Below, one piece after another: positions 24,769 through 57,335 of a DNA stretch of 64,000 bases. The DNA is from Glandiceps talaboti (lineage: Eukaryota > Hemichordata > Enteropneusta > Spengelidae): NCBI RefSeq assembly GCF_964340395.1, contig NC_135559.1:13376259-13440258 (forward strand). Reading direction: 5' to 3'. The first letter of the stretch is position 1; each line of letters begins with the position of its first letter. The translations under genes were made by a program, and so were the position numbers. The notes below the pieces were generated by a model. The model ran no database searches and was not told the origin of the DNA. It saw only the letters and a list, made by a program, of their open reading frames with translations.

Positions 24769-25982
24769 TTCTTTAACAAAGGATGCAAGGCAAGGTGTAA
24801 GTAGGTCACCACCTGACATATCTATACGTACATAAACAAGGAGACATGTAAATCTTGCATTGCATCTTAACTATTTATTGGGTCAATTCTTTCCCGATAA
24901 TGATAATGTTTTAAATGATAAAATGAAACGTATCCGTAAGGTCAGGTTAAGGCAGGTACCATTTCCAAGACTAGGCAGAAATTAACATATTCTGTTTTCA
25001 AATAATACTTTTTCATGTAATGTCGACATGTCTTTTTGCTTGTGGACATTTGTCCACTTTCATTCAGTGATGTATATCTCCATCATCAAGTAATTTAGCT
25101 GATAGCCAATTTGCTATGGTCGGGACCTTAGAACGGATAACCATGTTCGAAGATTATTGCCGATTCCAAGATGCATTGCGCGTCCCTCTATTCAATGCCA
25201 CTGTGTACGCACTGAGGGGTTAATTTGCACGCACTACTCAAGCGAATCGTTGTCACTTGATCATACCTTGTGTTCAACCATAAAATCCCTCTCTGTCATT
25301 GCTGACGTTTAGTCCTTGTTCCATAAAATCATTCATAATCAAAGAGGTCAACATATCTTTCCATCATTTTCTGAATGTTATTTCAAACGTAAAAAGACAA
25401 AACAAGACTAAACGTAACAACATAAGCGACGTCATCTCGCGCAATGCATCTTGGAACGGGAAAATCAACTATTGACGTGTGGCTGAAGCCTCGTTCACAT
25501 TGACATACGTCATATCCGGTTGAACTATGCAAACTGTAGTATAGGTGTATCGTTGTCATATTCAAAGTCAAAAACTTGAACCTTACGGGTACATAATATT
25601 AAACCAGGAGAAGAGTGTTTATAGATGACAGAAAAGATCTATCATACCATGTCATACCAGGAACCGGTACACAGTAAAGAAAAAGCTATAAAGAAGAATA
25701 GTTGCAACATTTTTGGATTAAGTTTTAAATTCCCAGCATTGAAATTTGATTATGAATAATTGCACATGCTCTATGCCCAAGAAACCCGAGTTATACATAT
25801 ATAAGAATATAATATAATGCAGTGCTCAAAGAGCTTTACATTTATAATGTTACGTGTTTGTAAATATTGCATTATTCTATTTGTTAGATTACGAATTATT
25901 TTGATACTCAAATTCATATAGAACAGGCAATGTTACAGATGTCATATCCGGTAAGTTACACACGTCATATCCGGTGTGGAAA

Positions 25983-46445
<20,463 letters not shown>

Positions 46446-48046
46446 GTTTGAATCTGAACCACTTCAACAGAGATTAGATTCTGAAAAAAAATGAACGTAC
46501 TTTTAGTTCATAGTAGTACGTCATGTCCGACTAATTCTGACTGTTTTGAAGGGAACATTACATGTCACTTACATCCCTTCCAATTTCCAATAATAGTTAT
46601 CTCGTACCAAATTAAAAAATTAAAAAGACCTCTATCAATCTTACAAATTACCAGCACGTATTTTTTTTTCCGTTTTTACAAAGGATGTAAAAACAAACCA
46701 CATGTAATGGTGGCAAAACATTTGAAGTTGAGTTTACATTGTACTTATTTATTCATTTTGATTTTATCTCTTGCAATTTGTCTGTATGGCAATTGATTTC
46801 CATCAGCTCTAGTTAGGAAATGTGCACAATTTACGGTTAAACAAATTTTGTAGCTCCTAAGACCCGCTAAATGAAACTCCAGAATTGTTTTAGCCACTCC
46901 TTCTGTCACCTACACTATAGAGGAGTGATATAAAATTATATATGGTAGCACAGGTACAATGATGCATTAAAAATAAGTGATAATCAACTACGATAACAGT
47001 CCAAATGATATTACTTGACAAAGGATGTGCATTTCACAAGGATACTTGTAAGGAGATGTCTCATAATTAGCTCTGACCTATGAAGGGGGGTACTTAGTCA
47101 GCCACCTTCCATCTTGTTTTGGGAGAAAGACAATTATTACCGTGATTGCTACTGATTGGAAGGATACATCCTCAAAAATACAAACTTTTTTGAAAATAAG
47201 ACAATATAGGAGGCCATTTAGAGGCATAAAATATCAAACAAAAAACATAATTATAAAGTCTTACAAAGCTTGAATGTGGTTGAGAGACAATTATGACATG
47301 CAGTACACTATGAAGTGTATTTTGTTGTGGCAAAGCTGAAAGATATTTTTCAGATGTGGTAAATGACTTCTCTTGAACTTTAATTTGATTCCAAAAATAT
47401 CATGAATAAAGAAAGAGTAAAACATTTGAAGACTTTCAGACTATCAGACTTTTGATGGCCCAATGACTGCCCTTCCCATGGTCATAAAGTTTTGCTCATT
47501 TCGTTTAGTGAATATTGGATATGCAACAGTTTAATTTTATCTCAATTCATGCTTGTATGTATCATCCGAGCAAAGTAAACCACTGACAGTACATAATTTG
47601 GAATTGACTCAAATGTATATTGTTACATGTACTATTCAGAAAATATAAAGAAATTCCCTTAATTTGGAAACAAAGTGTGCATTTCACTGACATGCAAAGC
47701 CAGCATGAGGATATTTTGCCCATCACCAAAAAAAAAATTGAAATGCCAAAAATATGGGTAGGTAGCTTTTTTTTTCTGGCCTTACCCGGATGTGCAGCAG
47801 TATAAATTAGTATATCACTGGAGGATATTTCGAATGCATCCAAGCGAATGGGTAAAAATAAGTGTATGTGGTATCTTATTTAACTTTTACGCACAAGTAA
47901 GTTATAAAATAATTTACATCTACACACTTTTAGTCAAATAGTACTAACTAATACTACTCAATGAAGTCAATTATCGTGTTGCCGTACTGAAACCGCACAC
48001 AATGTTTTGTTCTCTCAGATACCGTCGCTCCTGCCCTATATACAAT
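46446..48046. other. Spacer between pseudosulfatase start and U2 snRNA
   Basis: 1.6 kb without a supported gene or recognisable repeat. It must contain the pseudosulfatase promoter (right to left) and the U2 promoter (left to right). A U2 proximal sequence element cannot be assigned without species-specific consensus. Confidence 0.5.
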
Positions 48047-48234
48047 ATCGCTTCTCGGCCTTTTGGCTAAGATCATGTGTAGTATCTGTTCTTATCAGCT
48101 TAATATCTGATACGCTGCTCATTGAGCAGCTCGATATTAAACTGATTTTTGGAAACGGGCAATGGAATAGGGGCTTGCTCCGTCCTGGCCACGGATCGAC
48201 CCGGTATTGCAGTACCTCCGGGAACGGTCCACCT
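48047..48234 (+). ncRNA. U2 spliceosomal snRNA
   Basis: 188 nt starting ATCGCTTCTCGGCCTTTTGG and ending GGAACGGTCCACCT, the length of metazoan U2. The branch-point recognition sequence GTAGTA (in GTGTAGTATCTG), the stem IIa region and the Sm site (GATTTTTGG) are intact. Stem IIb differs from human but is compensated into a perfect hairpin (GCTGCTC-ATT-GAGCAGC). The 3' stem (CGGTATTGCAGTACCTCCGGG) is conserved. A single change (ATCATGTG for ATCAAGTG) lies near the recognition region. Twelve bases after the 3' end, AAACAATAGA (48247-48256) resembles the snRNA 3' box (AAARNNAGA), which a processed copy would usually lack. I read it as a genuine gene rather than a retropseudogene. Confidence 0.9.
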
Positions 48235-48246
48235 CTTATTGAAATC

Positions 48247-48256
48247 AAACAATAGA
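48247..48256 (+). promoter_or_regulatory. Candidate U2 snRNA 3' box
   Basis: AAACAATAGA, 12 nt downstream of the mature U2 end, fits the metazoan 3'-end formation box (AAARNNAGA) with one extra base. The usual leading GTTT is absent. Confidence 0.45.
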
Positions 48257-48432
48257 ATGAAAACTCGTCTCTTTTACCGCTCAGTCTTACATCAGTGAAG
48301 GTATGCCTTCTGTTTTCCAGGACGGTGTATTTAGCGAGACTCACTATTATTACGGTCAATGTAATGTTTTCACGGATGTTGTCATACAGGATATACACTA
48401 GTATAGTCATAAAGTGTTCTGCACTCGTCTAA

Positions 48433-51400
48433 CCAATACATTACATTGTAATTATCGCTATATCTACAACCTGCTCCACCCTGAGTGATAATTATTCGAA
48501 CAATACACTTGCTTCTACTACCATAGACTGTAAATGGAGCATAAATACTCTTCAAATAAAACCATGGATAGTGAAGTACAGTCATCGCAGTCTTCATTAC
48601 TATCCAAATAGCTCAGCAACATTCAACTACAAGTTTTTATCACTATCCGGTGACGTTGAATTAAACCCCGGTCCCGTTTCTGACCTCATCGGTGATAAAT
48701 TCTTCATTCCTGATGACAACCAAGATTCTCATTCGTACTCACGGATAGACACTGATCAATCGAATGCATCGACAATCCTGAACACTCAACTTCATGGTAT
48801 ACCATATTTCACTTGCGGTCATTTAAATATACAAAGTTTACAGAGTTCATTAGATCAGCTAAAGCTCTTCAATCCATCAAGGTTCTTTGACATTCTCCTC
48901 ATCACTGAAACTTGGGCATCCGACAACACATCCAACGAAGAACTAACTATTGAAGGTTATAACCTCATTAGACATGATCGTAAATATTCATCCCATGGCG
49001 GAATTGCAATATACCATCATACGGATCTTCAGATAACCATTCTGGATAATCTGTGTTCAGATAACTTAGACCCTAACCAGATCGAACAACTTTGGATTTC
49101 AGTAAGTAAACCTGTCAACTTTGCCATCGGATGTATATATAAACCACCCCGACTGCCTACTTCAAGCCTGGACCAAATTTCATCGAACATATCTTATGCA
49201 TATCAAAACTTTGGTGATCACTTTGCCCTACTCGGTGACTTTAATTGTGACCTGTTGAGCCAAAAACCAGAAGCCAAAAAGTTACGTGAAATCCTCGACC
49301 TTCATGGCATGAAACAACACATTGACAGTGCTACACGTGTAACAGATAGAACAAGAACATTAATTGATCTTGTTATCACTCCTGCTTCAGTATTTCCAGC
49401 TACTTCTTCAATATTACATACTGCCCTCAGTGACCACTACTTAATTTACTCTGTCTTACCATACAAGTCCCGTCGTAAACGCCCTACGCCGACTGTCAAG
49501 TACATTCGCCCACTCAAGAAAATTGATCCATCAAAATTTATCAGTGATTTACAGAAAATTCCTTGGCAGAATATAGAAACATGCAATGATCTGAATGCTA
49601 TGATTTCTATGTGGAACTCACTTTATACCAGCGTTCTTGATAAGCATGCTCCCATCATGAAAATTAAATGTCGACCCAAATCCAACCCATGGATAACTAC
49701 AGAAATTAAAAGAAAAATGCAACTTCGAGACTGGTTTAGGAAGATGCACCACCGCACTGGCCTTCATGTCTACTGGATGGAATTTGTCAAATTCCGCAAT
49801 ATAATCAAACATGACATCACCACTGCTAAGACACAATTCTATGAAGACGTCATTACTGAAAACCTACACAATGCTAGCAAAGTCTGGAAAAGGATTAATG
49901 ATCTATTAAATCCTCGTTGCACTACTCTCCCAGCTCACGACGACCCGTTACCTCTTGCCAATAACTTCAACCAGTACTTTGCCAATGTAGGTACACGCAT
50001 TCAAGAAGAAATAAACACTGTTGAACCTTTACTAGATCACATCAAAATGCCACAGACTAGTTTTCAACTTTCTAAGGTCACAGAACAACAAGTAACCTCT
50101 GCCTTATCGGCATTGCCATCCAATAAGTCTTCATCACCGAATGATATTAACTGTAAGTTAATCAAACTGTCAATTCCAGCTATTGTTCCTTCATTGACAT
50201 GTATATTTAACAAGTCTATTTCTCAGGGTATTGTACCAACTGATTGGAAAAAAGCTACAATTATTCCAATTTATAAAAAGGGCAAGCGTGATAAACAAGA
50301 TGTTTCCAATTACCGCCCTATTTCTCTACTCCCCACTCTCTCAAAAGTTCTTGAACGTTTAGTCTGCAATCAACTTATTAGTTACTTAGATTCAAATAAT
50401 ATCCTCCATCCAACTTTTTCTGGTTTCCGTCCAAAACATTCGACAGCTACATTATTACAGCGTATGTGTGATGATATACTTGATAACATGTTCAATAGGA
50501 AAATTTCATCTCTTCTTATGTTAGACCTTTCAAAGGCGTTTGATTCAGTCAATCACACTATCCTTCTCAGTAAACTTCAACGTTACAACTTTCATCCATC
50601 TGCAGTTCAGTGGTTCAGAAGTTACCTATCAGGTAGAACTCAAAGTGTAAAAGTTGGCAACATATCTTCAAATTGTATTCAGGTCAAAACTGGAGTACCT
50701 CAAGGCAGTGTCTGTGGACCTTTATTATTTGCACTATATATTAATGACCTTCCTACTTGGCTTCACTCAAACACTCCAATTTATGGTTTTGCAGATGACA
50801 TCAATATTCTGAAAAACAGTACCATTGCCGATATTGATGTACTTCACAATGACTTAAAATACGAAATTAATCGTTTAACTACATGGTTCCATGCAAATAC
50901 TTTGAAACCAAATATCTCTAAATATCAGTATATGTTCTTCGGTACACGTCAACAACTAAAGAAAATACCAAATCACATTAATTCTCTGTCCTTTCAAGAT
51001 ATTACTATCAAAGCTACTAAGTCTGCTACCTGCTTAGGCTTGAAACTGGACCCTGAACTCAGTTGGTCAAACCATGTGTCTTATCTCCGTAGGGCATGTG
51101 GTTTCCGTCTAACAAGACTGGCACGTGTTAGGCGTTGTATACCGGAAAAAGTCAGAAAGAATGTAATAGCTGCTACTGTCTTCTCCCTTTTAGACTACTG
51201 TGACACAGTCTTTTCTAATTGTAATCTCACTTTGAAAAGTAGTCTTCAAGGTATCATAAATTTTGCTGTACGAATTCAATGTGGCCTTAAAAAATCAGAC
51301 CATGTAACACTTGCCAGAAATTCTCTAAATTGGCCAACTATTCAGGAAAGACACGATCAACACTTCAAAAATATTGTCAGTAAATGTATAAGCAAAAAAG

Positions 51401-51795
51401 TACCACTCTATTTATCTGATCTTGTCACCAAAAACTCAACAATACACCAATACAATACTCGGACCAAATACCACATTCCAAAGGCACACAGTCGTTCTTT
51501 CAAATACCGCTCATGTATTTCCGCAAATACGACTACTTAGTAAACACTTAGTTTTTAATGTCTTAAACCGTTTTTAACTTCATAATTCTAGCATCTCTCG
51601 TGTTTTACTTTTTATAACTTTTATTTTATCTTTGTACTCTGCCCTGTAAATTTTGTTACTCTCCCATATTTTTAAATTATGTGTCTTTGTATTTTAACGT
51701 ATGTTTTGTATTTTTATATTCAATGCATGAAAATCCATTTATGGATGCATTGACCTAGAGTAATAAATCAAATCAAAATCAAATCAAATCAAATA
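48433..51795 (+). mobile_element. CR1/L2-like non-LTR retrotransposon (LINE), near full length
   Basis: It contains one long ORF with endonuclease and reverse transcriptase, a short 3' UTR with a hairpin (51721-51752, CAATGCAT...ATGCATTG with ATCCAT/ATGGAT inside), and a microsatellite tail of AAATC units (about 51765-51795) instead of poly(A), as in CR1/L2-type elements. There is no ORF1 between it and the U2 gene 200 bp upstream, so the 5' end is either truncated or naturally short. The exact 5' boundary is unknown; I start at the open frame. Confidence 0.85.
48571..51540 (+). CDS. LINE ORF2: 2A-like motif, AP endonuclease, reverse transcriptase
   Basis: 989 codons from the GTG at 48571, with no stop; the frame is open from 48433 but has no ATG before about codon 247, inside the endonuclease domain. 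Residues 27-35 are GDVELNPGP, a consensus 2A ribosome-skipping motif. Endonuclease at about 80-300: GHLNIQSL, ITETW, IYKPP, LGDFN, TLIDLVI, SDHYLIY. RT at about 550-820: NYRPISLLP, GFRPKHST, LDLSKAFDS (Asp652), TGVPQGSVCGPLLF, FADD (740-743, with Phe for the usual Tyr). The C-terminal part (IQERHDQHF...VPLYLSDLV) is typical of CR1/L2-type ORF2. All catalytic motifs are present, so the copy is young or recently active. An ATG in strong Kozak context (48564, ACCATGG) is one frame off and closes after 15 codons. Confidence 0.9.
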   Translation: MKYSHRSLHYYPNSSATFNYKFLSLSGDVELNPGPVSDLIGDKFFIPDDNQDSHSYSRIDTDQSNASTILNTQLHGIPYFTCGHLNIQSLQSSLDQLKLFNPSRFFDILLITETWASDNTSNEELTIEGYNLIRHDRKYSSHGGIAIYHHTDLQITILDNLCSDNLDPNQIEQLWISVSKPVNFAIGCIYKPPRLPTSSLDQISSNISYAYQNFGDHFALLGDFNCDLLSQKPEAKKLREILDLHGMKQHIDSATRVTDRTRTLIDLVITPASVFPATSSILHTALSDHYLIYSVLPYKSRRKRPTPTVKYIRPLKKIDPSKFISDLQKIPWQNIETCNDLNAMISMWNSLYTSVLDKHAPIMKIKCRPKSNPWITTEIKRKMQLRDWFRKMHHRTGLHVYWMEFVKFRNIIKHDITTAKTQFYEDVITENLHNASKVWKRINDLLNPRCTTLPAHDDPLPLANNFNQYFANVGTRIQEEINTVEPLLDHIKMPQTSFQLSKVTEQQVTSALSALPSNKSSSPNDINCKLIKLSIPAIVPSLTCIFNKSISQGIVPTDWKKATIIPIYKKGKRDKQDVSNYRPISLLPTLSKVLERLVCNQLISYLDSNNILHPTFSGFRPKHSTATLLQRMCDDILDNMFNRKISSLLMLDLSKAFDSVNHTILLSKLQRYNFHPSAVQWFRSYLSGRTQSVKVGNISSNCIQVKTGVPQGSVCGPLLFALYINDLPTWLHSNTPIYGFADDINILKNSTIADIDVLHNDLKYEINRLTTWFHANTLKPNISKYQYMFFGTRQQLKKIPNHINSLSFQDITIKATKSATCLGLKLDPELSWSNHVSYLRRACGFRLTRLARVRRCIPEKVRKNVIAATVFSLLDYCDTVFSNCNLTLKSSLQGIINFAVRIQCGLKKSDHVTLARNSLNWPTIQERHDQHFKNIVSKCISKKVPLYLSDLVTKNSTIHQYNTRTKYHIPKAHSRSFKYRSCISANTTT

Positions 51796-51965
51796 CATGT
51801 ATCTGCATTGATCGAGGGACTCTGTACATTGTTTTTTGTGTAACTGTAAGAGGGCTAAAACACACCATCGAAAATGTCAACAACAAAACCGAAAGATCAA
51901 TTGCAGAAATAGGGGTGACAATTTTAGAGTGTTGGTTGCAATTTTTCTGAAACCCAATTGTTACT

Positions 51966-52227
51966 AGACTCTCTTACAGTCCTCGGAGCTTCGCACAGCT
52001 AAAATTTGTGTTGTTTTGTATGTACCGATATTTACTGCATAATTGTACTCGAATATCCCTGATCACATAGGGGCTTAGTAACACGTCAACGAATGCGGTT
52101 AGCCCTATGTGATCGATGAGGGCGCACAGTACAAGGATATCGTGTACAATTCTGCAGTAGATATCGAACCATACAAAACAACCAAAGTTTTAGCGATGCG
52201 AAGCTCCGAGGACTGTAAGAGAGTCCA
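51966..52227. mobile_element. Mutator-like MITE with 10-bp target duplication
   Basis: About 100-bp inverted termini (GACTCTCTTACAGTCCTCGG at the left, CCGAGGACTGTAAGAGAGTC at the right). Flanking direct repeats AATTGTTACT occupy 51956-51965 and 52228-52237. A duplication of about 10 bp with long inverted termini fits Mutator-like elements. 262 bp, no ORF, 170 bp downstream of the LINE. Confidence 0.8.
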
Positions 52228-52237
52228 AATTGTTACT

Positions 52238-54900
52238 TGGTGAGAAAAGAGAACATTAAAATGTGCCATAAACATATATAACTCTAAAACTGTAACTTCC
52301 TTGGTTTATGTACAAAATTGGCGTGCATTTTTGACATGGGGAAGACAAGTATAGCAATATTCTGAAGTAAAGAATGAACGAACGGATGTGTATTGGTATT
52401 GTTTAGTATTGTCGGCTTATACATTTCGATCAGATCGAGCCAGATTTAGGCCAATAAATGATGACAAATAAATTCACGTGTCGAAAAACATCGCATCGGA
52501 TTGCGCATAGAAGACTAGCGTTTGTGTCAATTATCGATGTACAATCGGCCACAGCCATATGGAGCTTTCTATGCAGAGGACAGAAAAAACTTGAAATCTA
52601 TATAATACACCATGTGAGATAATCCCTAAGGATCTGTCCTTAGTTATATCTGATCCAGATCTAAACCTAATTAAACTGTTCCAGATCACTTTAATCTATA
52701 TCGAATCTACTTTCCCTACACATTGAAAAAATTGAAAGATAAATTCGATTCGAATTACATAAAAGTAAGCTGTCCACACATGTCACCAGGCTGAGCTTCG
52801 ATTCGGATTATTTATTATCACTCGCGTACGCGCCTGCCCACGCCAGGCCAAATTCATCGCGATCGCGAATTGCTTTGATCCGGAGTGAAACCACCACCCG
52901 ATGTAAGCTTCGATCCGAATCAGTTAAATTCGAATTAGATACGAATTAACCACAAATATGGACAGGTAAATTGAAATGGATCCGGATCAGATATTGTAAT
53001 ATGGACAGATTTTCTAATTCACACTAGAACGTGTGTAGTAGAAAATCTAAGTCGACGCAGTGCGATGTGTACAGAGACTTGGTAACAGAGACTGGTACAT
53101 TTTTTAAATTTTTGGTTAAAAAAACACCTTTTTTTAAATTGTGGTATAAAAACAAATCTAGGATAATTTCACTTTTATCCGAATGCCGAATTTAGGTTCT
53201 ACAAGTTTTTAGACACCGTCCAATGTGTTCTGATGGATGGAGTGATAGAAAGATTGTTCAATACACAATTGTATTTGAAACAGGAAAGTAACCACCAAGA
53301 AGCATATAGCAACAGACTGAGCTGTGTCCCTTTACTACCAAACTAGAGAGAGTATGGAGTTTCATTAGGCGTTTATATCTCGCAGGACGTTTCATTGTTG
53401 CGAACCATCCAACAAAATACATGTGCTGGCAGCGCGCACACACGTGAAATGCTATATTCTATCTCACTGTGAGTACAAATAAACAGCGCTGTTTTGAAAT
53501 CTTCCTTGTTTCATCCGACAGTGATGTTGAAAGTGAGATAAAATGTATCACTTTATATGATTGCAAGTTATCAGTGTCTAGATGTTGTCAAAGTAATTCG
53601 TAACAGTAATGTCACCTTGGACATAAAGAAAATCGTGCCGCCCAATTGAAACTCTATACTATCTCTAGTTTGGTAGTAATTTCGGCATTACAGTTATTCT
53701 TTCACGGACATTTACAAATAATTGAAGTTCAAAAATAGACTTTGATAACTACAAAAATGTAACTACACTGTGCGTGTATACTTACAAGATTCGATGTTAG
53801 ATTACCACGGAATATGGCGTTGTCCCTGACCTGCCGCACTCAAACAGCTTTCTCGCGATCGCTGAAGTCGACACAGAGTGTGATTGAGCTGACGTCCTAC
53901 TTTTATGTGTATCCTTCAACTATGTCACGTGATATCGCACCGACACTCAGTTTGTTTAACACTTTACAATATTTTGAACAAATCAATTAAGTTTCTTTGA
54001 AATTAGGTGTAGAGGCAAGCCATTCTTTGACACAAAATTACACATATCTTTGGAAACATGCATTTCATAGACGCGGCTTCCTTTTATTTTCAATTTCACT
54101 AAGAACGTTACAGAAACCGTATTTGGAGATGTTTAGAGAATCACACCTAAGGATGGATCAACGTATTTCGCTTTTTAGACCACACTAAAGGCTTTAATAA
54201 CTCTCAATGCAATCTTCCATTGGTCATTTTTACTATCAAAACAGATCAATTTCCGCTTGTTATTAAAATTCAAAGAATTAGGCATAAAGGTTAAACAAAG
54301 AACTAATATTTTACAAAAAAAATTGCGAAAAAAATTCAACAGAAATGAAAACCAGCGTTCTCTTCCAGACCGTGTCCCAATTATTGATATGAATGAGAAC
54401 TACGTCACCCGTTGTCAATAGCAACGAACGGTATATATGTAGTACTAAACAGTGTTTGACTAAACCGAATGGCAAATTATTTTTAAAAATTCTTCTGTCA
54501 GTTTTGTTCTCATCCGCAAAAGGGAAACACATAAAGAGATTCTAAACTTTACAATTTAATTACGGGAAAGTGGAAGTCGTTAAAGTTATTGGTAACCTAG
54601 TTTTGTGTCCGAGTTGAATAATATTGAAAGAATAGGAAGTGGGCTTAGAACAATACTACGTTCGGATATATTGTCTTGGAAGCACTGTCAGTGACTTGGT
54701 TATGGTCCAATTACACGGCGACCTTCTTAAAGGTGGCACATTTCAAACCACAGTACCAAAATTACCCTTCCCTTGTGCCAGCTGTTTTATGTTCTATCGT
54801 GAAGTCCAGTGGTAGCATTTTTAGTACATCCCATGGGCTGGCAAAAGATATGACAATATTGCACAATGTCGTCATCATGTCATTATCTGAAATTCCTTCG
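52238..54900. other. Gene-free stretch with one further MITE
   Basis: An AT-rich segment with repeated GATTCGAATT/GATCCGAAT words at 52.6-53.0 kb and an inverted-terminus element at 53332-53679. No coding exon with family resemblance is visible; the ORFs at 53997-54188 and 54676-54915 have no supporting features. Confidence 0.5.
53332..53679. mobile_element. Inverted-terminus element (MITE)
   Basis: Left end TTACTACCAAACTAGAGAGA, right end TATCTCTAGTTTGGTAGTAA; about 30 bp of inverted terminus continue as GTATGGAGTTTCA / TGAAACTCTATAC. 348 bp. Family not assigned. Confidence 0.72.
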
Positions 54901-54927
54901 CGTGAACACGCGTAGTGTTGCAACAAC

Positions 54928-54931
54928 GACG

Positions 54932-54971
<40 letters not shown>

Positions 54972-55066
54972 AACAACCAAACATTTTGCACGCCAGGAAG
55001 TATCGAAACAAGAAATTTACTGTTTACAATGATATTACGTGTGATCACACGTTGTGCAGAATATAT

Positions 55067-55142
<76 letters not shown>
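54928..55142. repeat. (ACA)n and (AG)n microsatellites
   Basis: An ACA tract at 54928-54970 and about 36 uninterrupted AG units at 55069-55141. Confidence 0.96.
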
Positions 55143-55144
<2 letters not shown>

Positions 55145-55480
55145 CTATTTTGCACACATTTTAGCTGTAAGTTTCCATAACAACTTATAAAACCATCCAC
55201 AAACAAACAAACAAACAAACAAACAAAACAGTTTATTTGTCGTCTAATATATGCATGGTCAGCCGGTAAAGTGTGTTTTGTTGATGACAACTATGATGTG
55301 TTGCATTACACGATACTATATTCAGACCACACTATTTCCAATGTGATTTATTGACAATTTACATCTACTTTATACCGGTATATACATGTTGTCATGTTGG
55401 GAAAGAGAGAGATTCGTAACAATGTAACTTACAGCTCGAGACGCGCGTGCTTGAATCAGACGAATACTTTAATATCACAC

Positions 55481-55870
<390 letters not shown>

Positions 55871-57093
55871 ACTCTGAAAGCCCTCGATTGTTGTGACTTA
55901 CCGTGCGTTGAGTTGGTATTCTTTTGTTTAGTTCGAATTCAATTTCCTATGAAATGATATTCGAGTGTGGACATATTGCTACATTTACCTCACTTTTGCT
56001 AATATTTAGATAGATTTCGACATCAAACACACGTGTACAACAGCCCATAATTCGCTATTAATCTTGATATGTAGCATGATTTTAAATGACTATTATCAAT
56101 TACATTGGCGTAAACAATTTCCACAATTGAAAACTTTTTTACTTTCATTTTAAGCAGAATAGCTGTAGATAACATGCCAAACAGATGGTTTACCATGCGT
56201 TGATGAATGATTTGTCGTCGTCGACCAAAAGGGTGTTAAATAAAATAAAGTAAAGAAAAAACGTTTTCTTTGTGTGTGGATGCACATCTAATCAAAATAT
56301 AGTAGCATGCAAACAACATGTTTTCTATAACCAGGTATACCGTTTTACATTTCTTTTAAATTCTATTGATTTTATATCTTTACCGACGAGATCTTTTTTT
56401 TAATGATTGTTGCTGTGCGAAAATATATATGCTGTCAATCAAATGTGTAATAACTGTTGTGGCGCCAGATATACTATTTTGAGTTCGTTACGAAACCGAC
56501 AGTCAGTCAGTCTAACCACAGTGACGAACCAATTTGAAGACATGGACTTGAGAATCTGTAAAATTGCGGTTTGATAAAAAAAAAGCTGACAAGTCCTTTC
56601 GGCAACATTAAAACTTTATTACTGTGACTGGGGTTTCAACATCGCGTCGCATGCGCAGAAGAGGTCTTGTTTAGGGTGTTTTGAACATGCAATTGTTAGG
56701 CTTGCGGGTGAAGTCGGTTATGAAACGTTACCAAAATGTCGACAGTTGCAAAATAAATACAGAGGTTGAAAATTTATGAAGAAGATGACACTCATGTAGG
56801 ATGACACGTTCCGGTCGATATTAAAAGTAAAATATTGATAAACTGATATAGTGTACGTGTCATATCCATGTTCAAGTACAAAAGGAATGAATCAAAGGTA
56901 TATAGATCTAAGGAGCTGAATTTACTCTTGTATTGTTTGGATAGCCAAGATTTCACACGTAGGAACAATTCTACTATGATGATTAAATGACATTAAATCG
57001 TTTTGTAAGCTTTTGATAAACCAAGTGGTTTATTTTCCCATGGAAAGCTAACAGACGTTGAGTATAGGCTAAGTGTTTACATACACTACATAC

Positions 57094-57263
57094 CATACCA
57101 TACATACATACATACATACATACATACATACATACATACATACATACACACATACATACATACATACATACATACATACATACATACATACATACATACA
57201 TACATACACACATACATACATACATACATACATACATACATACATACACACATACACACACAT

Positions 57264-57323
<60 letters not shown>
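57094..57323. repeat. (ACAT)n then (CA)n microsatellite
   Basis: ACAT array followed by about 22 CA units. No gene is seen from 55.9 to 57.1 kb. Confidence 0.96.
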
Positions 57324-57326
<3 letters not shown>

Positions 57327-57335
57327 TGCAACAGT

